DNA of 64,000 nt, from the NCBI GenBank assembly GCA_946811185.2, contig OX328100.1, positions 18,030,999-18,094,998 of the forward strand, written 5' to 3'. The translations under genes were made by a program, and so were the position numbers. Source of the DNA: Hippopus hippopus. Its lineage: Eukaryota; Mollusca; Bivalvia; Cardiida; Cardiidae. Shown in pieces: positions 8,822 to 20,541 of the stretch (positions within the stretch are counted from its first letter, which is position 1; every line of letters begins with the position of its first letter). The notes below the pieces were generated by a model. That model saw only the letters and a program-made list of their open reading frames with translations, made no database searches and was not told the DNA's origin.

Positions 8822-8965
8822 TAACCCTTTACTACTCAATTCCGAGTTTTAAAGAGAGCTTTTGAAAGCATCGTGGGTAAAGGAGAAAATGCTGGTAACC
8901 AGCATTTCGAAAGTGAATCTCATTATTTGAGTCACATTCAATTTGTCGTCTGCAAATGTTCTGAA
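8822..8965 (+). repeat. pal-A, truncated on the right
   Basis: Starts TAACCCTTTACTAC and contains GAAAATGCTGGTAACCAGCA; after the core the sequence departs from the consensus and the right end is missing. Confidence 0.6.
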
Positions 8966-9098
8966 AAAGGTGCTTGGAAACACGAACTGCTCTTTTTCCC
9001 TGTATCTTTAAAAAAAACAACCTGTCTAGAACACTGCAGTCTGTTTTCAAAAGTGGTCAGATGCAAGAACCGAAAAGTTTTCTGCAGAGGGTGTAGTG

Positions 9099-9306
9099 TT
9101 AACTCTTTACCAGACGAAAAAAAGTTAGATTTACCCAAATTGAAAGCATATGCAGAAGACAGAATAAATAAGGCTAAATAATGGATTTTATCTTTGCAAG
9201 AGTCTGAAACTTTGTAGGAAAAAGAGAAATGCTTTCCCACAATGTTTTCCAAAGCTTTTATCGTTGAGTTCATTATAAAACTGGAGTTTTTGGTAATGTG
9301 ACAAAG
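9099..9306 (-). repeat. pal-A copy, central palindrome degraded
   Basis: TTAACTCTTTACCAGACGA start, then AAATTGAAAGCATATGCAGA; the core GCTGGTAACCAGC is deleted to GCT. Confidence 0.55.
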
Positions 9307-10064
9307 GAATTGCGTAAATAGTTGCACTTGCTTCATGCACTATTTCTAGTATGTATATGGTACACATGTTGCACACTGACATGCTGCGTTTCCCCAATGG
9401 TTGCTGATTTAATTTACGCGACAACTTCTGCACTGTGTGTTATAGAACACCTCACTGGTTGTATGTTTGATTTTCATGTTCTGACTTTTGTTGAATCGTT
9501 GGCCGTTTGGATATTTTCTCACCAGAAATTGCTTTCGGAAAACGCGGGAAGATTGCAGAGATAAGAATTGGTGTCTCTACAAAATAGCTTTTTCATAGAT
9601 TAAAACGTAGACGTCAGCCCATTCTCGAGCCCGTAAATAGGAAATGCCATAAATAGGAAATAAAACAAATTTAGTTTGCATACAACATCGAAAAAATCTT
9701 TCTAAAATATTTAAATTAGGATAAATAAAGGGTTATTGCATGTCTATATGGGAACTAGAGAACAAACAAAACAACAGCAAAAAAGGAAATCAAGCAGCTG
9801 CCAGTGAGGTAAACAATACAGTTGTAAACAACTTCAAAATCTGTTTTGTAATAAAAAAATCCACATTGTGCACCTATTAATTGAATTTCATTCTTTGTGA
9901 TATGATTTTTGTGTTTGCACATGTTCATATATATTTATATAAATGTTTTTTTTAAAACAAATTCCACCCTTATACAATCTTATCAGTGGCATAAAAATGT
10001 TCCTTTAATTTGCAACTCAACAAAACTTAGTATAACATGCTTCTGCAATTCAAAATTCTTACAG
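9307..10064. other. No feature recognised
   Basis: Intergenic or intronic sequence upstream of the cysteine-rich exon; no first exon or signal peptide could be identified. Confidence 0.4.
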
Positions 10065-10346
10065 CTCAGGCAATTTGTGTACCAAGTTATGGCAAACGCA
10101 GGAAGGCATCAGTGTGTGGTGGCAAGCTTGGAATACCCTGTCCTCTACAGACAGACAGATGTCTTCCGTTCTCATATGGTGCGAGTTTTGGACGTTGTTG
10201 TCTGGGTTGTCCAGTCGGGGAGCCGGTAGCCATTTGTAAATACGACTGGGAGTGCCCTTTTGGATTCACCTGCAACCATGGGCTTCATCCCGGGGGTTTG
10301 AAACCCAAGGGTGTATGCTGTCATAAAGTAAAGAATGATTTTCTAG
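10065..10346 (+). CDS. Internal exon of a secreted cysteine-rich protein
   Basis: A 282-base exon is bounded by TTCTTACAG (acceptor, AG at 10063-10064) and CTAG|GTAAGA (donor GT at 10347). It starts and ends in phase 1, so it can be added or skipped without a frameshift, typical of extracellular domain exons. The ~94 residues carry 13 cysteines, with GIPCPLQTDRC, GRCCLGC, CKYDWECPFGFTC and GVCC. The CxxxxECPxGxxC...GVCC half resembles EB or WAP-like disulfide modules; the family is not certain. There is a basic SYGKRRKAS motif near the start. No signal peptide exon was found upstream. A plausible terminal exon in the right phase is at 12664-12707. A host-defence, protease-inhibitor or shell-matrix role would be conceivable, but nothing decides. 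Confidence 0.6.
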
Positions 10347-10794
10347 GTAAGACAGTTTCTCTCAATTTTGGTACTTGAACTGCAGAATCATTAAAAGCTC
10401 ATTTTTTTTTTTTCAAATTAAACTGTGGCTCTTCTGGTAAGACTATCTCACAACGCATCAGATTGCGTACCTCAAAGATCAGATCCCTCCTTCTGTGCTA
10501 TCTGATCTTCTATGTTGGCAAAAACAACCCAAATACTCATAGTCATTTCTACAGATGACAAAGTTCGTGCTGTAATGAAGTCTCCAATGACTTTTAAGTA
10601 TTTCTTTGATGTTTCAAAAACTATTCCAAATAAATTTTGTTTGCTAACTTAAAGACTCTCCATCTGATTGGCTAAGACTGGATGTCTTTGCAGACGGATT
10701 GACCAGTGTATGGATTTGTCAAGTAAATACATGTATGAAAAATTCATTTAGGAATACTAGTACTTGGTGAAAATACAGGGGAGATCATTCGATA
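10347..10794. other. Putative intron sequence
   Basis: Follows the donor of the cysteine-rich exon; contains a T-run near 10403 and no repeat recognised. Confidence 0.35.
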
Positions 10795-11695
10795 TTGCCT
10801 TTTTATACTCGCGTCGAAGACGGGAAGTATTATGGGATCACCCATGGCGTCCAGACGGGCGTCCGGACGGGCGGGCGGGCGGCGTCCAGCTCTTTGTCCG
10901 GAGCATAATTTTGTCATCTCCAGTCCGATTGACTTGAAACTTGGCATCTGTGTTTTTTGCAATAATACGGAGTGCAGTGCGAAAGAACCATAACTTTACC
11001 TCGTGCTGTCTTTGAGTTATTTCCCTTCGATCGTCATTTTTACAGCATTTTCTGCTTGTCCGGAATATAACTTTGTCATCTCTAGTCTGAACATCTTTTA
11101 ATTTGGTATGCATGATTGTTGAAAAATTACGGAGTGCAGTGCACAAGAACCATAACTCTTCCTAGCACGAATTTTGAGTTATTTCCCCTTCGATCTTCAT
11201 TTTTATAGGATTTCTTGCTTGTCCGGAGCAAAACTTTGTCATCTAAAGTAGGAATGACTTGAAATATGGTATGCTTATTTGTTGCAATATTTGGAAGTGC
11301 AGTGCGCAAGAATTGTAACTCTACCTCGTGCTGTCTTTGAGTTATTTCCCTTTGATCGTCATTTTTACAGCATTTAGTGCTTGTCCGGAATATAACTTTG
11401 TCATCTCAAGTCAGAACGACTTCAAACTTGGTATGCATGTTTGTTGCATTATTACGGAGTACAGTGCGCAAGAACAATAACTCTACCTAGCGCGGATTTT
11501 GAGTAATTCCACTTTGATCTTCATTTTTACAGTATTTCTTGCTTGTCCGGAACGGAACTTTGTCACCAAGTCAAATTGACTTGAGACTTGGTAAACACGT
11601 TTGTTGCATTACCTGCCCTTTACGATTATTATACCCCCTGGACAACTGGTGGTGGGACGGGCGTATCTTGCGACAATTTGCCGCTCTTGTTTGAA
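10795..11695 (+). repeat. Second tandem array, ~163-bp units
   Basis: Five units start with (C/T)TTGTCCGGA near 10893, 11056, 11218, 11381 and 11541 and contain AACTTTGTCATCT, AATAATACGGAGTGCAGTGC and GAGTTATTTCCCTTCGATC. It is framed by TATACTCGCGTCGAAGACGG plus GTCCGGACGGGCGGGC on the left and ATACCCCCTGGACAACTGG...GCCGCTCTTGTTT on the right. It shares only the TTGTCCGGA start and overall layout with the array at 5.8-7.0 kb and lacks the GGTCA block. Confidence 0.8.
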
Positions 11696-12154
11696 ATCAT
11701 TTTTATCGACAATGTGTACCTTGTAAAAAAATTTGCACGATCATTTGGCTTAACCTTTCACAACACATCATGAGTTGTAACGACCCTGAGAAAGAAGGCA
11801 ATTGAAAATAATGTTAAGTTAAAAATAAAGGGAAAATGAGAAAATGCTGAAAACCGACTTTTTTTCGATTTTGACAATGATTTCTACTTTTTCAGACATC
11901 TTCTGCTATCTGAGCAAATTTACTTCGGTATCTGCAAACGCTTCGGATTTGGACAAGTCCAAAGTTTGTCACGTGAAGAGTTAGAGTTTTAACTCTGGAA
12001 AATACATGCAGACGCGACTTTGAAAACATCCTCGTAAATTATGGATTATCAACACGAATCAAGATTTAATATTTAAATACACTGGACACATTTTGACAGA
12101 AAGAGAAACTTCATTAAGTTTTCAAGGTATGTCTGCTGCGAAAGGTACATGTAC
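11696..12154. other. No clear feature
   Basis: A stretch near 11930-11985 (CTGCAAACGCTTCGGATTTG, then a GAGTTAGAG end) is a decayed pal-A right arm; nothing else seen. Confidence 0.35.
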
Positions 12155-12612
12155 TTAACTCTTTACTACACAGTCCGAAAATTAATCACCTTGAAGAACA
12201 GGCTTTCGAAAATATTGGTAACCAGCATTTTCGCTTTTTTCCAAAATGTTTTCTAACATATCAAAGACAAAACCAATCATTCAGGCCACATTTGAACTGT
12301 CATCTCTGTAAATGCTTTCAATATGGACAAGTCTAAAATTGCAACACGCGAAAAGGGACATTCGGACATTTGCGTAAAGTGTTGTCTCGGATCAGCCTGC
12401 GCAGTCCGCGCAGGGTAATCCGAGACGGCACTGTACGACTACATTAGATTTTGTGCTGCAGTAGACTTGCGCAAAACAGAAAATTACATAAAAACGGAAA
12501 GTGTCGTTTCGGATTAGCCTGCGCGGACAGCGCAGGCTGATCCGAGACAACACTTTACGCAAATGTCCGATTGCTCCTTTTCGCGTGTTGCAGGCCATGT
12601 GGTAATGAGTTA
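12155..12612 (+). repeat. pal-A copy interrupted by a D element
   Basis: The left part begins TTAACTCTTTACTACAC at 12155 and runs to GTCTAAAAT (12338). Its right end, GTGGTAATGAGTTAA, reappears at 12598-12612 after the D element. The D insertion is therefore younger. Confidence 0.65.
12338..12596. mobile_element. D element copy 1
   Basis: Ends TGCAACACGCGAAAAGGG and CCTTTTCGCGTGTTGCAGG form a terminal inverted repeat of more than 60 bases that includes ATTTGCGTAAAGTGTTGTCT. Each half folds into its own hairpin around GCCTGCGCAGTCCGCGCAGG-type cores, giving a double-hairpin shape. Confidence 0.75.
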
Positions 12613-12663
12613 ACTCAATTATAATTGTCTATTTTTTCAGCCAAGATACTCTATAAATTTCAG

Positions 12664-12707
12664 GCGCCCTTTCCTATTATAAGGTCAAGGTTTTGGACGA
12701 CGAGTAA
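12664..12707 (+). CDS. Possible terminal exon of the cysteine-rich gene
   Basis: AATTTCAG (AG at 12662-12663) precedes a short frame that, joined in phase 1 to the exon ending at 10346, reads ALSYYKVKVLDDE then TAA at 12705-12707. An alternative acceptor TTTTTTCAG at about 12632-12640 gives another open phase-1 frame. The call rests only on splice signals and matching phase, so it is weak; transcripts would be needed to confirm it. Confidence 0.3.
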
Positions 12708-13439
12708 ATATTGGAAATATGGAGTATTTTGGAGGTAGTTTATCAAAGTTCGGCCGGTTTTTCCCAGTTGTTTTGATACAGAAGAAATCCAACATCTCGG
12801 ACGGAAGTTGTTTCAACAGTATTGCAACTCAGAGATTGATGACGATATCACAGATTGCGTAGGATAAAGCCTCTTAGCCATTATTTATTTTGGAGACGAT
12901 GAAAATGTCAGTCACTTTTCAGTTACAATTTTCAAATAGTTTTCTGATGTTCGAGTAGTTAATTCTTGGTGAACGTTGATTTTTTTTGGTAATTATTTAA
13001 AACATGTCTGTTCTTGAAAGTAAATTGATCTCACCAGCGGAAAAATATTACATCTTATCTCACATCTTTTGAATGCAATACATGACTTTTTGTCGTTTCG
13101 AAAATAAATGATAAAATATATCTAGCGCGGAACTATATTTATATCTAATTGCAATAAAATTGTAGCGACTGCTTGCATTTCATCATTTTGCAGCCATTTA
13201 TTTATAGCATCTTCATTAGTGTACTGAAACTGAAAACTGGTTACTTTGTGAACATTTAACCCATTGCCACGAACATACAACTTTTGAATACCGACGGTAG
13301 ACATATTTTGAAAAATGTGGAAATAATAGCAGCGTGTTTCAGTAGTTGAGAGCATTTTCTCCACAAAGCTTCAGACCGTAAATCTGAATTACGGACAAGA
13401 TAAGCCATTTTGCTCTTTTTTGTGACATTTGCATGTAAA
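12708..13439. other. No feature recognised
   Basis: Possible 3' UTR and downstream sequence; an AATAAA occurs near 13104. Confidence 0.35.
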
Positions 13440-14165
13440 TGGCATTTCTATTTTGTGTCATATGCAGAACAGTTTGAAGTTTTGTGTATTTTGTGTCACT
13501 TGTACAAGTAAAAGTTTTGTCTATTTTGTGTCACAGGTACAAGTAAAGTCTATTTTGTGTCACATGTGCAAGTAAAGGACTTGTCTATTTTGTATCACGT
13601 GTACAAGGTAAAGACTTGTCTACATTGTGTCACCGTAAATGTACAAGTTAAAGGTATGCTTATCTTGTGTCACTTGCAGGACAAGTCAATCCTTTACCAA
13701 ACATCCCGAATTTTAAAGACCCTGCTAAAGAGGGCTTTTGAAACATTGAAGAAAAAAAAAAAAAGAGCGAAAAATCTGGTAACCAGTACTGTTTCATTTT
13801 CCTGCAGTATTTTCTACCCTTTAAAAGACAAACACCACCGTTTGTGCCTCACTTAATTTGTCGTCTGCAAATGCTCAGATTTTGGTAAGTTCAAAGTTAT
13901 GTCGTTTGGTAAAGAGTTAATGGTATGCCTATCATGTAGAACTTGTACAAGTTAATGGTTTGTGTACTTTGTGTTTCACTTATCCAAAAAATGAACGTGT
14001 GTCTACTTTTCGTCATTTTTTTTTTTATTTAATGATATTTCTACTTTGTATTTCATTTGTATAAATTTAATTTTTCTATTTTGTGATACTTGTACAAGTG
14101 AGCTGTGTGTCTACTTACTGTGCCATTTGCACAGGTTAGTTGTATGTCTTATTTGTGTCAATTAA
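13440..14165 (+). repeat. Imperfect minisatellite, ~35-45-bp unit
   Basis: Repeats of 'TCTATTTTGTGTCAC..GTACAAGTAAAG' occur at least six times between 13440 and 13690 and continue, more diverged, at 13920-14165. The array is split by a pal-A copy at 13687-13920. Confidence 0.7.
13687..13920 (+). repeat. pal-A copy inside the minisatellite
   Basis: Left end AATCCTTTACCAAACATCCC, right end GTTTGGTAAAGAGTTAA. The palindrome is damaged by an A-run, so only the core half CTGGTAACCAG remains. Confidence 0.65.
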
Positions 14166-15496
14166 GTTGGAATGGGTAAAATAGTTTATATATTATCATA
14201 AGCGAATTTTGTATGGCTTTAATTGAGCTACACGTCATCATCCTGTGTCATCGTAAAGTCTAACAACACAGTTAAATCAGCCAGGTTTTCAGCAAGTGGG
14301 TCGCAGGCTCGATCCTCTAATCGACCGAATCTTTTTATTTAACTCCAAGATACTTCATAATACTAGTATCATCTATTCTTCATCGTTGGATATAGTAGGA
14401 TTTGAACACAAAGGGATAAAAGTAAATTGTATACACTGGAAGAGACCACAAAGGTGATGAAAATGCATTAGGCAAGGTATGTGCACATACGAAAGGGTTC
14501 CTTTTTCTCACACCTTGCCTGATGAAGAGTTTGATTACCTTCGATACATAAATTTATTAATGTCGTGTTGAGTCCTACTTTATTCAAGTCATTCTCTCTG
14601 GTTTTAAGTTATGCTTATTATTCATAAATAAAGCTTTAACGCTTTCTTTGACTTGTTTTGATATTGCACATAATATAATGGTACATGTAGAGACTACTTT
14701 TGGTTTGAATCAATAAACTGCCGATCTACTTAGGACTTTCCAACAGTAGGCAACTGTAGTCATGCAACCTTTCGTCCGCACATGATACATTACGGACCTT
14801 CTGTAGTGTCAACACCTGATGTATATTGAACCCTCTGTATAGCATTTCACAACGACAGCTGACAACAATCGACCTCCATTTTTTTTTTGTTGGTTTGTTG
14901 TTACCAGACTAAGTTAGTTAACAACACTGTCAAGGAAATACTTTCTCAATGTGTTTCTCAATCAGCGTTTCATTTCTAGTTTTCTCTCTGTCTATCTTCC
15001 TCTAATTTGCCATTCATAAGTTTCATTGAAGTCTTGCTTTAGGCTACAGTTAAAAAAAAAAAAAACTTGGCAAAAGGTGAAAATCGCGCGTAGCAAGCAT
15101 TTTGATTTTGCCACTATTTCTTCACATGTCCTCACGTACATAGTATTCAACCCTGTTTCGTGTTTATAGCCAATATTTTACAGTGACGTTCTCAAAATCG
15201 CCTGTTGCAAATTTGTTGTAAGAGCTAATGAGCTGACAACGAGTCCATCGTATGGCGAATTCTTACATCGAGCGGGAGCCCAATGATGTATACATACATA
15301 TTATATACAAACCCAGTGAACTCAAGCCCACAGCCCTGGCCACAAAAATGTCACATCCTTTCCTTAAAGTATGCATTCGTCCATCACAAATAACCGGGTA
15401 CCCTCGACTGGGCACTTTGAAACTGCGCGAGATTAAATATTTACGACGTCATTATGCACGTGTCACTGAGCATGCGCAATAAAACTTAGTGGGGGT
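14166..15496. other. No gene recognised
   Basis: Contains a weak inverted repeat GGCAAGGTATG...CACACCTTGCC (14471-14520) and a 13-base A-run near 15055; nothing more can be supported. Confidence 0.35.
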
Positions 15497-15716
15497 TTAA
15501 CGCTTAACTAGACGAAAAGTTCTGGATTTATCCGTATTGGACGCATCTCCAGACAATTAATTAAATGTTGCTTATGGATGAGAACTGTAAATGGCAGAAA
15601 CCATTGTAGGAAAAGTGGCCAATATTGGTCACCAGCATTTTCTCATTTTCCCACGACGTTTCAGAAACCTTCGTCCAAGGGTCGTAAAGACATGGAGTCA
15701 TGTGGTACAGGGTTAA
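15497..15716 (-). repeat. pal-A copy
   Basis: Starts TTAACGCTTAACTAGACGA and ends GTGGTACAGGGTTAA; core GGTCACCAGCATTTTCTC. Confidence 0.6.
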
Positions 15717-16457
15717 CCAGTGATCATGGGGTGACTGGAGAAAAATATATGATAACAGTAATAATTACTGCTTCGGCGGCGATACGTGCACTATAATTTG
15801 CTCCCAATTAAGGATATTTTGGATGGACTGGCGTATTGTTGAAAATAAAAAAAGATAGACCCCTGTCTTGAAAAGTCGCCGAGCTGTTTTATTTGGAAAT
15901 AGTTTAAGGCATATTTGATATCTGACGTTTAGAAGTTTAGTGGCTGACAGTCGGGTGATATACAACAGAGATATTTTTTAGCTTCATTTTTGGCTCGGCT
16001 GTTTTCGAAGTACTCCGTCCCTTTAAGATTTGTGCGGTCCTTTCTAACAACCTCAGGATCCTTAAAGTTAGTAAATTTATCTACAATTTCTCTGCTGACG
16101 GGATGATGGTGAACTTTTTTATGACTGGTTCCAATTCTGTGGCCTTTCTATTTTTAGTGTCAACATAACATTCCAATATAGATGTCATATATCAATGCTC
16201 TCTTGGTCTTCTAAGACTACCACGGCTTCAGTGGCATGACCAACGGTCCCCTTGACCAGGTTACCCGGGTAAAGAAGCCAACGCCTAAACAGGCAACCTC
16301 TGGCAGACAACTTTATACGTCTTTTAACAGCCTATCTTTAAAATCATTGTTGCAATTGGAAAAATTGCTCGTTACAAGCATTTTTATTTTCTTACAAGGG
16401 ATAATGTTTACACATATGCTCATGAATCAAACCCAAATTCATGGTCATAACCAGTAT
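15717..16457. other. No gene recognised
   Basis: A decayed pal-A fragment lies at about 16330-16400 (AAAAATTGCTCGTTACAAGC); the rest is featureless. Confidence 0.35.
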
Positions 16458-16834
16458 TTAACCCTTTATCAAACAATCTCGAGTTTTAACAATCTTGAGA
16501 AAAAAAGGCCTTTGAAAATATTTCGAAACAGAGAAAATGCTGGTAAACAGCATTTTCTCCAAATGCTCTTTTTTAGTACCCCTTCAAAAATTTGAAATTT
16601 GTTTCTGGAAAGGTAGAAAACATTGTGGGAAAAGGAGAAAATGCTGGTTACCAGCTTTTTCTTCTTTTCCCACAATGTTTTCAAAAGCTTTATTCTGAGA
16701 GTTGCCAAAACTTGGGATTGTTTGGTAAAGGGTTTAAGAGTGTAATTTTCCATTTTATGAGCTGATTAAGTTTGTCGTTTGCAATGGCTTTGAATTTTGA
16801 CAAGTCCAACATTTTGTCGTTTGGTAAAGAGTAA
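16458..16834 (+). repeat. pal-A copy with a second pal-A nested inside
   Basis: The outer copy begins TTAACCCTTTATCAAAC (16458), stops near 16590 and resumes near 16745 to GTTTGGTAAAGAGTAA. Between them lies an inverted, left-truncated copy (about 16591-16738) with a nearly perfect palindrome (GGAGAAAATGCTGGTTACCA) and end GTTTGGTAAAGGGTTTAA. Confidence 0.65.
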
Positions 16835-16886
16835 ATAAGGTGTTTTCAAATCAGTTTGCTCTGAATTTATTTTAGAAGTTAATGAG

Positions 16887-17098
16887 TTAATAGTTCACCA
16901 ATCCCGAGAAGTAGAGGTCTTTTGAAAACATTGTGGGAAAAGGAGAAAATGCTGGTAACCAGCATTTTCTCCTTTTTCTCACAATGTTTTCTATCCATCC
17001 GAGAACCTGAGTTCACTTGTACTGATCTCAATTTTGACATTAATAGATGTTTTGAATTTGGAACCAGTCTAAGAGTTGTCGTTTTGACAAAGAGTTAA
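16887..17098 (+). repeat. pal-A copy
   Basis: TTAATAGTTCACCAATCCCG to GACAAAGAGTTAA; the central palindrome is almost perfect over about 66 bases. Confidence 0.75.
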
Positions 17099-17377
17099 CC
17101 TCTTGGGCCAAAAAGAGAACCCCATAAAAAATCCTTTAATTTTGTTTTTGTCACGAAACACATCTGTACGGTAGGATTATTGTCAAAGAAAATTTCACTG
17201 TAATCATACCAATAATGTATAAATCCATAAAACACAATGTGATTATGAAACTTAAAAAGGTCTTATTTAAGTCAATCATTACCACGGACAATTTAACACT
17301 AACTTGATATTTGATGACTTGATGTTGCCTCGACACTATTGAAACATTCTAAAACAAGCCCCCTCAAAAAAAAAACT

Positions 17378-17746
17378 TTAACCTTTAACTAAACAATCCC
17401 AAGTTTAACGACCGTAAGAAGGAGACTTTAGAAAACATTGAGGTAAAAGGAGAAAAGGCTGGTGAACAGTACTTTTTCCTTTTCCCACAATGTTTTGTAC
17501 CCTTAAAAACTCTATTATTGAGTCCCATTTATTTTGTCGTCTATAATGCGGTTCAAAATTGAAAGCATCTGTGGATGACAAATCAAACGTTACATAATCA
17601 ACGAAGTTTGCTTTTTGAAAGGATAAGAACATTGTAGGGAAAGGAGAAAATGCTGGTTACCAGCATTTTCTCCTTTTCATACAAAGTTTTCAAAAGTCCT
17701 TTTCCTTGATGTCGTTAAAACTAGGGATTGTGTGGTAAGGGATTAA
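17378..17746. repeat. Two pal-A copies, fused head to head
   Basis: The left copy runs from TTAACCTTTAACTAAAC and merges near 17535 with an inverted copy that ends GTGTGGTAAGGGATTAA. Two separate cores are visible at about 17460 and 17653. Confidence 0.65.
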
Positions 17747-17949
17747 AAGGATATACATGTATCTTCTCTTTTTTTCCCTAAAGCTGATAAATCAGTTGAT
17801 TAGAGGTCAAAAGGATCAGTAGGGACCTTACTCAGTACTCTAAATATTGTACCCGATTCGAAATTCAAAGACTGTTTTGAGTGTAAATTGTTCAGCAAAT
17901 CGTAATGCTAGCCTTAGACTTTGAAACGGATGTACCGGAACATTTCGAT

Positions 17950-18214
17950 ATGAGCCGTGCTCTGGCTGAAGGGGGGCTAAATGCGACTCCGTGATACATG
18001 ATGCCAGGCAAGTCATCACATAATTATGGATCCATATATGCCACTTTTTTAAACAACCGACTCAAGCATGAAGTACACAGGTCCTTTGACATACAGAAAA
18101 TTGACCGATAGCGAAAAGTTTCGGCCCAGGTCAGCCTGCGCGGACTGCGCCGACTGACCTGAGTCGATACTTTTCGCAGATGCATTAAGCCACTTTTCAC
18201 AGGGCATGGCTCAT
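17950..18214 (-). repeat. pal-B copy, nearly full length
   Basis: Left end ATGAGCCGTGCTCTGG, right end AGGGCATGGCTCAT. The core GTCAGCCTGCGCGGACTGCG folds on itself. Confidence 0.75.
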
Positions 18215-19463
18215 TATTTCTGTAACTGGACTTATAGAGTCGCATTATTCCGGTCATTTCTCACAGATGAAAATGTCTTTTGAATATCAATTTAATCTGA
18301 GGCGTAAAAAAGAAGAGAAAACAATGTGTTTAAATATTCTTTGATTCCAAAAACTATCAAACGCAAACTTAGGGTAAATCATCTTACAAAATCGATGAAA
18401 ACGATTGATCACTATCATTATGTTTGGTTAGTTTTTAAATCTAATGGCTAGTTCAGATTGCTTTCCGGTCCTCAGTCTCAAAAACTGGATAGTTTAAGCA
18501 ACTTCCGGTTGTATCATAGAAAACGCCAAATATCACCTGTACTTGCTGATCGTTTCAAAACAGTGCAGTAAATGGTGAAATGTCTACATCATTCAGCTGC
18601 CCTCAGCTGTGTCCGAATATGTCAAAAGAAGAGAAAGGTTAAACAATATTACCGGCTCCGAGATCTATGAGATAACATGTAATTATGGATTGTTCAACGC
18701 GTAATAATTCGCTTGTTATCCACCTGACTGTGTTGGAAAATAGTTCCGTCAAAATTTGTGTTAAAACATCATTTCTTTGTTTTATTAGCTTAATTTGACA
18801 ATTATTCTAATTTTCAGTACTATATGAACAATTCTAAGTGATTTTGAAGTAGTTTTAGTTGAGAACTAAACAGAAAATGTGACATTTTCCTTAGAATAGA
18901 AATTGTGAAAAAAGAAAAATACCAAATGGAAATATTCCTTGTTCCGAACATTTTCTCATTTTGTCGCTTTGTTTTCAATAGTCATCTATGTTATATGCTC
19001 AGAAAAAGCAGGCACCGTTTTTGTACGCAAGATTGCAACATGTACATTGTTATAAAAAGCCTAAATGTGCCCATGCCAACAATCGATTTCTTTACATGTA
19101 TTTGCTACGAAGGTCTACGATGGTCTTTCTTGCAGCTCAGTAGAAAAGGCGATGGATCTATAAGCAGAAAACACTGGTTCTACAATCTCTCTTCGCCCAT
19201 GTCACGTTGGAACAGCTTGGAGCGTCCTTGTGCAATGCTCTGCAGAGTCCCACTTTAGATCCGGCCAAGTCTAGGAAAGACACAAAAAGATCTACTCTAG
19301 ATGTGTAAAATAGTATTGAACGCCGTGTCAAACATCATTTAAGCTAACATCTTTTTTTTTTGACATTGTCGAAGACTATCTGTAGAAGACGAATTAGGAT
19401 ATGCCTACCTAAATTTACAATGTAAAGTATTTCTCATGACGACGACAGACTGTCGGTAGCCAC
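18215..19463. other. No gene recognised
   Basis: The longest frame (18905-19258, + strand) has no recognisable domain and no matching splice context; treated as chance. Confidence 0.4.
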
Positions 19464-19693
19464 TTAAACCCTTTACTACAAAATCCCGAGTTTGAACGAC
19501 CCTGAGAAGTAGGCCTTCTGAAAACATTGTAGGAAAAGGAGAAAATGCTGGTAACCAGCATTTTCTCCTTTTCCCACAATGTTTTCTAGTCTATCTGATA
19601 CAAATCCCATCATATGTGCTATATAAATTTTGTCGTCTGCAAGTGCTTTCAAATTGGACCCGTCTAAAATATTGTCGTTTGGGAAAGAGTTAA
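19464..19693 (+). repeat. pal-A copy, well preserved
   Basis: TTAAACCCTTTACTAC to TTGGGAAAGAGTTAA. The ~66-bp palindrome (19519-19586) has one mismatch. Its right TTAA is also the left TTAA of the next copy. Confidence 0.8.
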
Positions 19694-19905
19694 ACTCTTA
19701 ACCAGTCAAAAAATTTTAAACTTGTCTAAACTGAGAGCATTTATAGACGACAAATTAAATGTTACTCAAACCATGGAATTTGTCTTTTAAAGGATAGAAA
19801 AGAAAACACTGTGGGAAAAGGCGAAAAAGCTGCCTTTTCCAACATTTTTTTTAAAAGCCTTATTTCCCAGTTCTTTAAAACAAGGAATTCCTTGGTAAGG
19901 GTCAA
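19690..19905 (-). repeat. pal-A copy abutting the previous one
   Basis: Shares TTAA 19690-19693, then CTCTTAACCAGTCAAA; the core has lost the CTGGTAACCAG centre. Right end TTGGTAAGGGTCAA. Confidence 0.6.
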
Positions 19906-19989
19906 ATCTTTTGCTGGTTACTAAATTCATTCGACATTTTGCTAGATCAAATAAAAAGTTCCATGGCAAGTAAATACGATTTTGATCAA

Positions 19990-20112
19990 AGTTTTGCATC
20001 AGAAAGCAGACGGCGTAAATCCAAGATCAGACTGCACGTTTTGTGCACTCTGGTCTTGATCTACACAGTCTGCAAAAAGTAGTTAAGTCGCCACTGGCAG
20101 TGAAAGAGATAA
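19990..20112 (+). repeat. pal-C copy, partial
   Basis: Core AAGATCAGACTGCACGTTTT faces its complement; flank AGTTAAGTCGCCACTGGCAG corresponds to the pal-C right side. Confidence 0.6.
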
Positions 20113-20511
20113 GTTATTGTGCTAATGATCATCATTGATTTACAATAATCATCTTTTGCTTCATTAACACGGTTAATATCTCGTACAAAATACAAATCGT
20201 TGAGGTATTCCATTTCATGAGCATACAAAAGTTGAAAAAAAAAGAGAGTTTTTTTGTTATAAATAATTCCTTAAAGACCCCTTGGGAAAGATTTACTTTT
20301 AATAGAGACATATTTGTTAAAGACGTTGTTCTTTTTGACATTTTGAATTCACAATTCAAATTGCTCTCAATACGCATGCGCATGCCGTCGATAATTCTAA
20401 TCATAAGCATGTAACAGAAAAGTCCGTTTGGTTGTCGAACACTGGAAGAAAGGTTTGGACTTGATTTGTGTCCAACGTATGATTAATAAACAAAGTTTCA
20501 TGTTTAGGTAG

Positions 20512-20541
20512 AGGTATGATGATGATGATGATGATGATGAT
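20512..20541 (+). repeat. (GAT)n microsatellite
   Basis: About nine GAT units. Confidence 0.8.

Noticed and set aside
8873..9181. Open frame of 102 codons on +
   Set aside because: It runs across pal-A fragments; the same 'VGKGENAG' type peptide appears wherever pal-A is read in that frame.
14270..14335. tRNA-like string AGTGGGTCGCAGGCTCGATCC
   Set aside because: Only a partial B-box; no complementary acceptor stem.
18905..19258. Open frame of 117 codons on +
   Set aside because: Low-complexity start, no recognisable domain, no partner exons.
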